Shown one piece after another: positions 44,732 to 54,735 of a stretch of DNA of 64,000 nucleotides. The position numbers were made by a program, and so were the translations under genes. The stretch lies in the NCBI GenBank assembly GCA_902561095.1, contig CACEOF010000002.1, positions 1 to 64,000 on the forward strand, read 5' to 3'. The stretch comes from an uncultured Pelagibacteraceae bacterium (lineage in GTDB: Bacteria; Pseudomonadota; Alphaproteobacteria; Pelagibacterales; Pelagibacteraceae). Within the stretch, counting starts at the first letter, position 1; each line of letters begins with the position of its first letter. The notes beneath the pieces are model-generated. The model had not been told where the DNA came from. It was given only the letters and a program-made list of their open reading frames with translations, and made no database searches.

Positions 44732-45248
44732 TTTTATCTCTATAAGTGTTTTTAAGCTGAGTGTAAGCTAAAGTTATTAATTTAAGTTTTTCCTCGTATT
44801 TTTTATTTCCAGAATTCATATCAGGGTGTAATTTTTTAACAAGCACTTTGAATTTATCCTGTATTTTCTTCCACTTTAGACCTACGGAAATACCAAGAAT
44901 ACCAAAAGCTTTGATATCTTTGTGGTCAAATTTAAATTGACGCATATGATCATAATCACCATTTATTTTATCTTTATCTAATTCATCTTTTAATGTTGTA
45001 TTCCATAGAACTTTAAAAAAATTATCTGAAGAGCTAAAACTCTGAGTAGGCTTATGCCATACCATATCAGATTTCAAAAAATCCATTACTTGGTCATCAT
45101 TCATTCCTGAAAAGTAATTCCAATTTTTATTAAATTCTTTTACATGCTCAAGACACAGCATTCTAAATTTTTTACTATTATCTTTTTCAACTGGTGCTTT
45201 ATATTCACCAATTTCATTACAATTATTCCAGTCACAAATATTTTTCAT
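44715..45248 (-). CDS. J-domain (DnaJ-like) protein
   Basis: C-terminal [54 protein letters not shown] with the HPD motif. Confidence 0.85.
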   Translation of the reverse strand: MKNICDWNNCNEIGEYKAPVEKDNSKKFRMLCLEHVKEFNKNWNYFSGMNDDQVMDFLKSDMVWHKPTQSFSSSDNFFKVLWNTTLKDELDKDKINGDYDHMRQFKFDHKDIKAFGILGISVGLKWKKIQDKFKVLVKKLHPDMNSGNKKYEEKLKLITLAYTQLKNTYRDKIDTKS

Positions 45249-45269
45249 GATATATAATAAACCATACTT

Positions 45270-45530
45270 ATGGATATAAATGACTTAATTGCAATTGTAA
45301 AAAAAAAATTGCAAGATAATATAAATATTGAAGATATTAAAATTGAAGATAAATCTTTTCTTCATAAAAATCATACTGGCAATCAAAAGGGTAAATTTCA
45401 TTTGAAAATAAGTTTAATATCTGGTGAACTTAAAGTTATGAATAAGGTAGAAAGCAATAAGAAAATTTACAAAATTTTAGATAAGGAAATGAAAGAGTCT
45501 ATTCATTCGATACAAATATTAATTTCGTAA
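45270..45530 (+). CDS. bolA: BolA-family protein
   Basis: FHLKISLISGELKVMNKVESNKKIYKILDKEMKESIHSIQI. Confidence 0.85.
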   Translation: MDINDLIAIVKKKLQDNINIEDIKIEDKSFLHKNHTGNQKGKFHLKISLISGELKVMNKVESNKKIYKILDKEMKESIHSIQILIS

Positions 45531-46625
45531 AAAAATTTTTAAAAATAAGCCTATCTTTTTTTTGGAATATTCCTTATTAATTATTGGGGCTCCAATTTTT
45601 TTGAGTAATACCAAATTAATTTTATTTGACCTATTTTTCTTATCTTTTGCCATAAAGGTCAAAATTTTATTTGTATCTTTTGGACTAAAAAACTTACTCA
45701 CGGAAGAGGGTAAGTCAGAATTATCAATATGATCTATTATGGAATAATACTCTCTCTTATTCATTAATTTTGTCTCAAGACTAAAATTTAGCGCAGTTTT
45801 CATTCCAAGTATTACAGCTTCTCCATGGTTTAGCTTTTTACTAAATCCTAATGTTGCTTCATAAGCATGGGCAAAGGAATGACCAAAATTTAAAATTTTT
45901 CTTAAGCCTTTTTCTTTTTCATCTTTTTCAACTACAGCCTTTTTAATCTTACAACTTTCATAAATAGCTTTTTCAAGAAATGGAGAAGTTAGCTTTAAGA
46001 TTTTATTTTTATGGTTGTTTAAAAAATTATAAAATTTTTTATTACCAATAATTGAATGTTTTAAAATTTCTCCATATCCGCAAACTATCTCTCTCTTAGG
46101 TAATGAGTTTAAAAATTCAGTATCTGAAATTACAAGATTAGGTTGGTAAAAACTTCCAATTAGATTTTTCCCATACCTAGTATTTATGCCAGTCTTACCA
46201 CCAATTGATGAGTCAACCTGAGATAAAAGAGTAGTTGGTAGGTTTATAAATTTAAGACCTCTTTTGAAAAGGCTTGCAGCAAAACCACTTATATCACCAG
46301 TAATTCCTCCTCCAATAGATATCAAACAGTCATCTCTTGAAAAATTTTTATTTAATAAAATTTCTAAAATCTTATTAATACTATTCATATTCTTATTTAA
46401 TTCATTGGCCTTTAGATAATGGATGTAACTCATTTTATTTTTTAGAGATTTTTTGATAGTAGAGACAAATTTTTTAGGAACATTACTATCAATAACTAAA
46501 AGACATCTGTTAAAATTAATCGAGTTAGATTTTATAATTTGATAAATATTTGCAGATAATTTTTTTCCAATTAAGATGGGATATTTCTGTGTATTTGTTT
46601 TTATATTTAATTTAATTTGATTCAT
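45519..46625 (-). CDS. aroB: 3-dehydroquinate synthase
   Basis: ISIGGGITGDISGFAASLFKRGLKFINLPTTLLSQVDSSIGGKTGIN. Confidence 0.96.
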   Translation of the reverse strand: MNQIKLNIKTNTQKYPILIGKKLSANIYQIIKSNSINFNRCLLVIDSNVPKKFVSTIKKSLKNKMSYIHYLKANELNKNMNSINKILEILLNKNFSRDDCLISIGGGITGDISGFAASLFKRGLKFINLPTTLLSQVDSSIGGKTGINTRYGKNLIGSFYQPNLVISDTEFLNSLPKREIVCGYGEILKHSIIGNKKFYNFLNNHKNKILKLTSPFLEKAIYESCKIKKAVVEKDEKEKGLRKILNFGHSFAHAYEATLGFSKKLNHGEAVILGMKTALNFSLETKLMNKREYYSIIDHIDNSDLPSSVSKFFSPKDTNKILTFMAKDKKNRSNKINLVLLKKIGAPIINKEYSKKKIGLFLKIFLRN

Positions 46626-47124
46626 AAATTTTAATTATTTTATTGACTACTCCATTTTTAGTTAAATTATCACATTTAATTTCGTACAAAGCCTTTGCAT
46701 AAACGGCAGAGCGTTTATGAATTAAATCAATTATTTGAGCATCTGATGAACTTATAGCTAAGGGTCTCTTTTTACTATTTTTAATTCTACTTAACAAAAT
46801 ATTTTTATTCCAGTTTAGCCAAAACGATATATTGTTTTTTAAAACTTCTTTCCTTATATTTTCATTCAAAAAAGCTCCACCACCAAGAGAAATCACAGAG
46901 GAGTGTAGTTTTAAATTTTTTAGTGTTATTTTCTCTTCAACTTTTCTAAAAAAATCTTCACCTTTATCCTCAAACATTTTGCTTATGGTTGTACCCACTT
47001 TATTTTCAATCTCATTATCTATATCTATAAAATTTAATTTTAGTTTTTTTGCGACCAGCATGCCTATAGAACTCTTTCCAGATCCCATCATTCCTAAAAA
47101 CACAAGATTTTCTTTTGATTTCAT
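46612..47124 (-). CDS. aroK: Shikimate kinase
   Basis: NLVFLGMMGSGKSSIGMLVAKKL Walker A, FIDIDNEIE, SLGGGAFLN. Start placed at MKSKENL (47124), not the track start 47187. Confidence 0.94.
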   Translation of the reverse strand: MKSKENLVFLGMMGSGKSSIGMLVAKKLKLNFIDIDNEIENKVGTTISKMFEDKGEDFFRKVEEKITLKNLKLHSSVISLGGGAFLNENIRKEVLKNNISFWLNWNKNILLSRIKNSKKRPLAISSSDAQIIDLIHKRSAVYAKALYEIKCDNLTKNGVVNKIIKIYESN

Positions 47125-47181
47125 AAGTTTCTTTATTGAAAAAACACAAATATGTCTTAATTTGAAATTATCTAAAGTTAT

Positions 47182-47364
47182 ATGCAATTTACTAAAAATA
47201 CAAGTTCAGGCAAAGCTAGTATTACAGGAATCGTAATTAAATTAACGCTTGGATTGATTGTTGTTATAGGAATTGTATTTTTTATAAACTCATTAGATTT
47301 TCCTGCGCCTAAAAAAGAAATAGAAAAAATAATTCCAAATGAAAATTTTAAAATTGTTAAATAA
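47182..47364 (+). CDS. 60-aa single-TM protein of unknown function
   Basis: MQFTKNTSSGKASITGIVIKLTLGLIVVIGIVFFINSLDFPAPKKEIEKIIPNENFKIVK; overlaps the next ORF by 26 nt. Confidence 0.6.
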   Translation: MQFTKNTSSGKASITGIVIKLTLGLIVVIGIVFFINSLDFPAPKKEIEKIIPNENFKIVK

Positions 47365-49102
47365 GAAATATTTTTCAATTTTAATAATTTATTTATTATT
47401 AGCTACAAATACGTTCGGAGAAGATAAACCAGTAGATATCTGGAATATAGAAAAAAAAAAAACGGATATTGTTCTAGAAACCAATATTTCTGATCAAAAT
47501 CAAAACAATAGCACTGGAAGCAGCATTTATAACATGCAATCAAACAAGAAAATTAATCCAATTAAACTAGATCAAGATGTTACGTCAAAAGAGATTAAAA
47601 TTGTGGGATTATATGATCCAGCAGAATATGGACTAAGTATCGATATGTGGTCAAATTCTGACGGTTCTAAATTAAAAAGCCTTTTTGAAAACATTAATAA
47701 ATATAATCTTTCACAAGATGCTTCAGAAATAATGAATATTTCCATTTTAACCAATGCTTACTATCCAAATCAAAATATTAGTGAGCAAGAGTTTTTGAAA
47801 TTTAAATCTGATTGGTTAATTAAAGACTCTAACCTAGAAATAATTGAAGAATATTTGATAAAAAATCAGAATATTAACTTGCACCCTGAGCTAACTAGAT
47901 TTTTAGTAGACACTTATTTATCTGACTCAAACATAAAAAAATCGTGTGAAATTTTTTCTAATATTACTAAACCAATTGAGAATGAATATTTGTCCAAGTT
48001 CAATTTATATTGTTTAGTCAATTATGGTAAAAATGATGAGGCTCAATTAATTTTGGATTTGAAAAAAGAACTTGGTTTTCAAGATGATTACTATGAAAAT
48101 AAAATAAGTTACTTATTCGGATATGTAGAGGAAGCAGATAAAACAATTTCTGAAAACTCTATTTTGGATTTTCATTTAGCACATAGAACTGATCCTGAAT
48201 TTTCATTTGTGCCAAATGTGGATACTCCAAAATTTATTTGGCAATATTTATCTGCATCAAATCTTCTCTTTAATATCAGAGATTTAGAAATTACTGATAT
48301 AGAAAAAATTTCTATTATTGAAAAAGCAGTTCATGACAAAAATTATTCAGAAAAAGATTTATTTGAATTTTATAAAAAATTTCAATTTAATATTAGTCAA
48401 TTCTTAAACGCACAGGAGGCTTATAAATCCTTGCCACCTATAGAAGGGAGAGCGCTCTTATACCAACGAACACTTTTAACAGAGGAGCCAAATTTAAAAT
48501 TAGAGTTGATGAAAACATTAAAAGATGTCTTTAATAAGGATGAAATTGGCAATGCTTTTGATGAAGAATTAAAAAAATTTTTAGATCAAATTTCAGAAGA
48601 TGATGTACCTTCAAATTATACAACTTTTTATAATACCTATTCTAAAACTGAGAAAGTAAGAGATAAAAAAATTAAATTTAACAATAAAATTTTGCATCAA
48701 TCTAAATTAGTGAACTATTTTAATGGGGACTATGCTAAATCCCAAATCGAACAAGATCTTGAAAAATTTTTAAAGAAAATCAAAAAAGATAAAAAATATT
48801 TTTTATCCAAAAAAGATATTATTTTCTTAGAAGCATTGAAATCTGATGGGATAGAAATCTCAAAAAAATATGATAGCTTATATGAGATTAAAGAGTCAGA
48901 AATGCCTGCAGATATTCAGTTAATGATTGAAAACAATGAAATTGGCGCTGCATTGCTAAGAGTAATTGAAGTCATTGGTCCAGAAAAAATTGAGAATCTA
49001 GACGAAGATACAGTTTATTTTATTATCAATACACTCAATCAGCTAAATGTTGATTTGATTAGAAATAAACTTTTGTTAAAAGTTCTACCTTTAAAAGTAT
49101 AA
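47339..49102 (+). CDS. Secreted/periplasmic protein of unknown function (587 aa)
   Basis: N-terminal signal peptide (YFSILIIYLLLATNTFGEDKP); no recognised domain. Confidence 0.75.
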   Translation: MKILKLLNKKYFSILIIYLLLATNTFGEDKPVDIWNIEKKKTDIVLETNISDQNQNNSTGSSIYNMQSNKKINPIKLDQDVTSKEIKIVGLYDPAEYGLSIDMWSNSDGSKLKSLFENINKYNLSQDASEIMNISILTNAYYPNQNISEQEFLKFKSDWLIKDSNLEIIEEYLIKNQNINLHPELTRFLVDTYLSDSNIKKSCEIFSNITKPIENEYLSKFNLYCLVNYGKNDEAQLILDLKKELGFQDDYYENKISYLFGYVEEADKTISENSILDFHLAHRTDPEFSFVPNVDTPKFIWQYLSASNLLFNIRDLEITDIEKISIIEKAVHDKNYSEKDLFEFYKKFQFNISQFLNAQEAYKSLPPIEGRALLYQRTLLTEEPNLKLELMKTLKDVFNKDEIGNAFDEELKKFLDQISEDDVPSNYTTFYNTYSKTEKVRDKKIKFNNKILHQSKLVNYFNGDYAKSQIEQDLEKFLKKIKKDKKYFLSKKDIIFLEALKSDGIEISKKYDSLYEIKESEMPADIQLMIENNEIGAALLRVIEVIGPEKIENLDEDTVYFIINTLNQLNVDLIRNKLLLKVLPLKV

Positions 49103-49127
49103 AATTTATAATAAAATAAATTAAAAC

Positions 49128-49646
49128 ATGGCTACAAGAACTATAATTACAGAACCTAATAAACTGCTGAGGCAAGTTTCAAAACCAGTAAGTAAAGTTG
49201 GAAAGGAAGAGCAGAAACTAATGAAAGACATGTTGGAGACTATGTATGCTGCCAACGGGATTGGTCTGGCCGCAATACAAATTGGGATACCAAAAAGAAT
49301 TATAGTCATGGATATTTGTAAGGAAGAAAATAAAAAAGAGCCAAGATATTTTGTAAATCCTGTAATTAAAAATAAAGACCCTTTAAAGGCAACTTATGAA
49401 GAAGGATGCCTTTCTGTTCCAAATCAATTTGCAGATGTAGATAGACCAAGCAAATGTGAAGTAGAATATTTAGATTATAATGGACAAAAACAATTACTAA
49501 AGGCTGAAGGTTTACTTGCTACATGCATTCAACATGAAATGGATCACCTAGAGGGCATATTATTTATTGATTATCTCTCAAAATTAAAAAGATCGATGAT
49601 AATTAAAAAATTATCAAAATTAAAATCAAGTACAGCCGAAGTTTAA
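49128..49646 (+). CDS. def: Peptide deformylase
   Basis: GIGLAAIQIG, EEGCLSVP, QHEMDHLEG. Confidence 0.97.
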   Translation: MATRTIITEPNKLLRQVSKPVSKVGKEEQKLMKDMLETMYAANGIGLAAIQIGIPKRIIVMDICKEENKKEPRYFVNPVIKNKDPLKATYEEGCLSVPNQFADVDRPSKCEVEYLDYNGQKQLLKAEGLLATCIQHEMDHLEGILFIDYLSKLKRSMIIKKLSKLKSSTAEV

Positions 49647-49649
49647 TTC

Positions 49650-50573
49650 ATGGCTAAGAAAATTATTTTTATGGGTACACCCATGTTTGCTGTACCAATT
49701 TTAAAATCTCTTTATCAAAATGGATATCCTATGACATGCATTTATACTCAACCTCCACAAAAATCACATCGTGGACAAAAAATCAACAAATCTCCTATTC
49801 AAGGAATTTCTGAAACTTTAAATTTAGAGTACAGGGCACCATCAACTTTAAGAGAAAATAAAGAAGAATACGAATTTTTCAAATCACTAGATGCAGATCT
49901 AGCAATTGTTGTAGCCTATGGACAAATTATACCTAAAGAATTTTTAAGTTTAACAAAAAAAGGATTTATAAATATACATGCATCTATCTTACCTAATTGG
50001 AGAGGAGCGGCACCTATACAAAGAGCAATAATGAATTTAGATAAAGAAACTGGGGTCAGTATTATGAAAATAGAAGAAAAATTAGACACAGGTCCAGTTT
50101 GCAATACCTATAAGATCAATATGGAGAATAATCTTAATTCTACTGAAATTGCTGAAAAGTTATCTTTTATTGCTGCAGAAAAAATTTTAGATAATATTGA
50201 TGATATACTTGAAGATAAAGCAACTTTCGTTGCTCAAGATCATTCTAAAGCAACTTATGCTCCAAAAATTCAAAAGATAGAAGGTTTAATTGATTGGACG
50301 AGTAATGCAGAAAATATTATTGGGAAAATAAATGGTTTATATCCTGTCCCAGGTGCTTTTTTTATATCAAGTGGTGAGAGATATAAAATTTTAAAAGCAG
50401 AAATCAGCAATGGGATTGGAAATCCGGGACAGGTTCTTAATGATTATTTAGAAATTGCTTGTGGCGATAAGCAATCAATTAAGGTGACTGAGATACAAAG
50501 ACAAGGAAAAAGGCCACAAAATATTGGTGAATTTATGCTTGGTTCAAGAATTAGAAAAGGCCATCAGATATAA
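49650..50573 (+). CDS. fmt: Methionyl-tRNA formyltransferase
   Basis: FMGTPMFAVPIL, INIHASILPNWRGAAPIQRAI. Confidence 0.97.
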   Translation: MAKKIIFMGTPMFAVPILKSLYQNGYPMTCIYTQPPQKSHRGQKINKSPIQGISETLNLEYRAPSTLRENKEEYEFFKSLDADLAIVVAYGQIIPKEFLSLTKKGFINIHASILPNWRGAAPIQRAIMNLDKETGVSIMKIEEKLDTGPVCNTYKINMENNLNSTEIAEKLSFIAAEKILDNIDDILEDKATFVAQDHSKATYAPKIQKIEGLIDWTSNAENIIGKINGLYPVPGAFFISSGERYKILKAEISNGIGNPGQVLNDYLEIACGDKQSIKVTEIQRQGKRPQNIGEFMLGSRIRKGHQI

Positions 50574-51314
50574 ATGGCAAGGTATCAAGTTCTTATAGAA
50601 TATGTTGGAACAAGTTTTAGAGGCTGGCAGATACAAAAAAAAGGCTCTACTATTCAAGGATTAATTCAACAACACTTATCTAAACTTTTAAAAGAAAGAA
50701 TAATTTTAAATGGTTCTGGCAGAACAGATGCAGGTGTACATGCTAATGCTCAGTCAGCACACTTTGATTGTCAAAATAAAATTTTAGATCTAACTAAATT
50801 TTTAAAATCAATTAATCATTTTCTTAACAATAAGGGTATAGCAATTACTCAAATTAAAAAAAGAAGTGAAAAATTTCATTCACGATTTTCTGCTAAACAA
50901 AGAATTTATAAATATATAATTTTTAATCAAATAAGTGCCCCTGTAATTGAAAGCGGGAGAGGTTGGCATGTTAGGAAAAAATTAGATATCAATTCAATGA
51001 AAAAAGGGGCAAAAAAATTATTAGGAACAAATGATTATTCAACTTTTAGATCATCAAGTTGTAATGCTAAGAGTCCAATTAGAACTATCAAATCAATCAA
51101 AATAAAAGTATTAAAAAATAAAATTGAAATAGAATTTAATTCACAATCTTTTTTACAACAACAAGTAAGATCGATGGTAGGTTGTTTAAAATATTTGGGT
51201 GAAAAGAAATGGGATCTAAAAACTTTCGAGAAAGTATTTAAATCTAAAAAAAGAGTTTTGTGTGCTCCGCCAGCACCGCCTGAGGGGCTTTTTTTAAATA
51301 GAATTATTTATTAA
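50574..51314 (+). CDS. truA: tRNA pseudouridine(38-40) synthase
   Basis: EYVGTSFRGWQIQ, GSGRTDAGVHA, FLQQQVRSMVG. Confidence 0.96.
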   Translation: MARYQVLIEYVGTSFRGWQIQKKGSTIQGLIQQHLSKLLKERIILNGSGRTDAGVHANAQSAHFDCQNKILDLTKFLKSINHFLNNKGIAITQIKKRSEKFHSRFSAKQRIYKYIIFNQISAPVIESGRGWHVRKKLDINSMKKGAKKLLGTNDYSTFRSSSCNAKSPIRTIKSIKIKVLKNKIEIEFNSQSFLQQQVRSMVGCLKYLGEKKWDLKTFEKVFKSKKRVLCAPPAPPEGLFLNRIIY

Positions 51315-51784
51315 TTTTTTTTATTACTCATTGCAAATTTTTTATTTATTCTCCACCTAGACTCAGCTCTTACTATATAACCGCAACAGTTTCTAGATTT
51401 GCATTTACATGGGAATTGTTTGTAATTTTCATCATAACCGAATCCATAATCACAAGTAAATTCCTCACCCTTTTTAATGTCTCTTATTGCTTTAACCCAA
51501 ATTTTTAGTCCTTTACCATCATAATCACAATTATTTTCACATGAATGATTGATTAAACCTGCAGTATTCCAAGGAAAATCTCCATCAAGATCGTATCGTT
51601 TATTTATAGTAAATAAATAAATGGGCTTACCATTATCGTATTTGTCAGATTCCTCGGTTTGTTTTTTTGTGATTAATTTTCCAATGTAATCAATTATTTT
51701 AGTTCCAGCTTTAATATCTTTTGTTGCGTAAAGTCCTCTTCCTTTTTTATCTATACCTGACTTCTTAATTCTGTACAGTTTCAT
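51311..51784 (-). CDS. SET domain-containing protein
   Basis: KGRGLYATKDIKAGTKIIDYIG, GLINHSCENNCDY, GEEFTCDYGF, post-SET CKCKSRNCCGYI. Confidence 0.9.
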   Translation of the reverse strand: MKLYRIKKSGIDKKGRGLYATKDIKAGTKIIDYIGKLITKKQTEESDKYDNGKPIYLFTINKRYDLDGDFPWNTAGLINHSCENNCDYDGKGLKIWVKAIRDIKKGEEFTCDYGFGYDENYKQFPCKCKSRNCCGYIVRAESRWRINKKFAMSNKKN

Positions 51785-51816
51785 TTAGGTTGTATTTAAA
51801 TAGTTATATTTAATTA

Positions 51817-52746
51817 TCAATTAAATTCTATGAGAGCATCAACATGTCTTTTAGAGCTTTCTTGCAAAGCTTTAAGATCATATCCACCCTCAAGTATTGA
51901 TACAACATTGCCGTTACAAAATGATTTTGAGATCTCCAATGTTCTTTTGGTAATTTTATAAAAATCCTCTGAGCTAAGCTGCAGTTGGGCCAAAGGATCA
52001 TTAATGTGTGCGTCAAAACCTGCAGAAAACAATAAGAATTCAGGCTTAAACTCTCTCACTTTATTTAAAACATTTTCATAGGCGTTCAAATATTTTTCTG
52101 TAGATGTTCCAGCTTCAAGGGGGATATTTAATACGTTATTAAAATCACCTTTTTCTTTTTCAGATCCAGACCCTGGATAGTAAGGGTATTGATGCGTAGA
52201 AATAAATAAAACTTTTTCGTTATCATAAAAAATGTCTTGAGTACCGTTTCCATGGTGAACATCAAAATCAATAATTGCGATTTTATTATATTTGTACTTT
52301 TCTATTAGGTAATTTGCACCAACAGCAACATTATTATAGATACAAAAACCCATTGCTTTCTCTTTTTCTGCATGGTGTCCTGGAGGTCTTACTGCACAAA
52401 ATGCGTTTTTAAACTCTTTTTTTTGTACTCCATCAATTGCAGTAATAATTGATCCTACAGCATCCTTGGAAGCATCTTTGCTACCGGGAGAAACTATGGT
52501 ATCTCCATCAAGAAAATTATATCCTTTTTTTGGAAAAGATTTACTGACTTGATCTATATAATTTGAGGTGTGAGTTTTAATTAAAAAAGAATTCTCAAAT
52601 TTATTTGGTTTTTTCCAAATTAGGTTTTTATTGTCTAATTTTTTAAAATTATCTATTACAGCAGTAACTCTATCGATTTTTTCAGGATGGCCATCACCAG
52701 TATTATGATTTTGATAAGTATCTGATGTGATTAATCCTGTTTTCAC
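51817..52746 (-). CDS. Histone deacetylase/AcuC/AphA family protein
   Basis: RPPGHHAEKEKAMGFCIYNNVAVGANYL, IIDFDVHHGNGTQDIFY, SAGFDAHINDPLA, LEGGYDL. Confidence 0.93.
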   Translation of the reverse strand: MKTGLITSDTYQNHNTGDGHPEKIDRVTAVIDNFKKLDNKNLIWKKPNKFENSFLIKTHTSNYIDQVSKSFPKKGYNFLDGDTIVSPGSKDASKDAVGSIITAIDGVQKKEFKNAFCAVRPPGHHAEKEKAMGFCIYNNVAVGANYLIEKYKYNKIAIIDFDVHHGNGTQDIFYDNEKVLFISTHQYPYYPGSGSEKEKGDFNNVLNIPLEAGTSTEKYLNAYENVLNKVREFKPEFLLFSAGFDAHINDPLAQLQLSSEDFYKITKRTLEISKSFCNGNVVSILEGGYDLKALQESSKRHVDALIEFN

Positions 52747-53900
52747 TTTAAGTAATTTTTCAATATATTTGAATAAATTAAGGTCAATTTTTTTAGATCT
52801 GACAATGAAACCGCTTCATCTACTTTATGCATTGTTTTACCAACCAACCCAAATTCTAAACAAGGTGCAATTTTCCTTATAAACCTTGCATCTGAGGTTC
52901 CTCCTGTTGTTGAAAGTTTAGGTTTAATTTTTGTAATTTTCTTAATTACATTTTGTATCATAAAAGTTGTTTTATTAGGATTTGTTAAAAAAGCTTCTCC
53001 AGATACACTATATTCAATTTTATATTTAGACTTATTTTTAGCTGATATTTTTTTAATAATTTTGTTTATCTTCTTCCTAAGAGAGGTAGAGGAATGTTTA
53101 TTATTAAATCTTATATTAAATGTAGCTGTTGCAAACCCTGGAATTACGTTATCAGCGGTGTTATTAATATTTATTTTTGTTATTTCCAAGTTAGTTGGTT
53201 GAAAATCCTTAGTCCCTTGATCAAATTTGATATCTTTTAGTAATTTAAGAATTTGTACAAGCGCTGTTGAAGGATTATTTGCCCTATGTGGATAAGCTAC
53301 GTGACCTTGCACTCCAGTGATAGTTAATCTACCGTTCATACTTCCTCTTCGCCCAATTTTAATCATTTCACCCAATTTACTTGGATTAGTAGGCTCACCT
53401 ACTAAACAAAAATCGATTTTCTCTTTTCTTTTTTTTAAATATTCCACAACTTTTTTGGTCCCATTGATAGCAGCACCCTCTTCATCTCCAGTAATTAAAA
53501 GACTAATCGAGCCATTAAAACTAGAGTTATTTTTAATAAAATTACTAACTGCTGAAACAAAAGCTGCGATAGAGCTTTTCATATCATTTGCACCTCTTCC
53601 AATTAAATGTCCCTTTTTAATTGAAGGCTTAAATGGATTGACCGTCCAGTCCTTAAGGTTTCCAGCAGGTACTACATCTAAATGACCTGCATAACAAAAG
53701 TTAGGACTTTTATTACCAAGCCTTGCATAAAGATTTTTTACTGGTTTGCTATTTTTTTCCCTAAATTCAAGTAATTTAGTTTTAAAACCAAGTTTTTTTA
53801 GTTTTTTTTCTAAAAAACTCATTATTCCTGCATCAACTGGAGTTACCGTGGGAAATCTAATTAGCTCTTTAGCTAATTTCAGTTCATTCATTTTTTGCAT
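52743..53900 (-). CDS. dapE: Succinyl-diaminopimelate desuccinylase
   Basis: YAGHLDVVPAG, GRGANDMKSSIAAFV, TGDEEGAAINGTKK, TGGTSDARFI. Confidence 0.96.
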   Translation of the reverse strand: MQKMNELKLAKELIRFPTVTPVDAGIMSFLEKKLKKLGFKTKLLEFREKNSKPVKNLYARLGNKSPNFCYAGHLDVVPAGNLKDWTVNPFKPSIKKGHLIGRGANDMKSSIAAFVSAVSNFIKNNSSFNGSISLLITGDEEGAAINGTKKVVEYLKKRKEKIDFCLVGEPTNPSKLGEMIKIGRRGSMNGRLTITGVQGHVAYPHRANNPSTALVQILKLLKDIKFDQGTKDFQPTNLEITKININNTADNVIPGFATATFNIRFNNKHSSTSLRKKINKIIKKISAKNKSKYKIEYSVSGEAFLTNPNKTTFMIQNVIKKITKIKPKLSTTGGTSDARFIRKIAPCLEFGLVGKTMHKVDEAVSLSDLKKLTLIYSNILKNYLK

Positions 53901-53902
53901 TT

Positions 53903-54730
53903 TTATTCTCTTAAAAGATCGTTTACGGATGTTTTTGATCTAGTTTTTTCATCAACCTGTTTAATAATTACTGCGCAATAAAGTGATGGCGCCGCAGCAT
54001 TATTTTTGTCTGGCAAAGAACCAGGCACAACAACTGAATAAGGTGGTATTTTTCCATAAGTAATTTCTCCAGTTTTTCTATCAACTATTTTTGTTGATTG
54101 ACCGATATACATACCCATACTTAAAACAGAACCTTCCCCAACTATTACGCCTTCGACAACCTCTGACATAGCACCAAGGAAAACATTGTCTTCAATTATT
54201 GTAGGTAATGCTTGAGCGGGCTCTAACACACCTCCAACACCCGAACCAGCTGAGATATGACAATTTTTTCCAATTTGACTACAACTTCCAGCTCTTGCAA
54301 AAGTATCAATCATAGTGCCTTCATCTATGTATGCGCCAATATTAACATAGCATGGCATTAATACTGCATTTTTACCAACGTATGATCCTTTTCTTACTGG
54401 TGAATTTGGAACCATTCTAAAACCGGCTTTTTCGTGATCTTCTTTTGTCCATCCTGCTGTTTTACCTTTTAAAAGATGAGCTTTGTCATACCAACTACTG
54501 TATGGACCATTTAAATTTTCCATTGGGTACATTCTAAAACTTAACATAATTGCTTTTTTAAGATATTGATGAGTTTTCCACTCACCATTTATTTTTTCAG
54601 CAACTCTGACTTTACCACTATCTAAATCATCTATAATTTGATTTACAATATTCTTTAAGTTTTCATCTGAACTTTGGGTTATCTGATCTCTTTTTTCCCA
54701 GGCCTCGTCGATAATATTTTCTATACTCAT
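53903..54730 (-). CDS. dapD: 2,3,4,5-tetrahydropyridine-2,6-dicarboxylate N-succinyltransferase
   Basis: Left-handed beta-helix hexapeptides, MPCYVNIGAYIDEGTMIDTFARAGSCSQIGKNCHISAGSGVGGVLEP. Confidence 0.97.
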   Translation of the reverse strand: MSIENIIDEAWEKRDQITQSSDENLKNIVNQIIDDLDSGKVRVAEKINGEWKTHQYLKKAIMLSFRMYPMENLNGPYSSWYDKAHLLKGKTAGWTKEDHEKAGFRMVPNSPVRKGSYVGKNAVLMPCYVNIGAYIDEGTMIDTFARAGSCSQIGKNCHISAGSGVGGVLEPAQALPTIIEDNVFLGAMSEVVEGVIVGEGSVLSMGMYIGQSTKIVDRKTGEITYGKIPPYSVVVPGSLPDKNNAAAPSLYCAVIIKQVDEKTRSKTSVNDLLRE

Positions 54731-54735
54731 AATTT

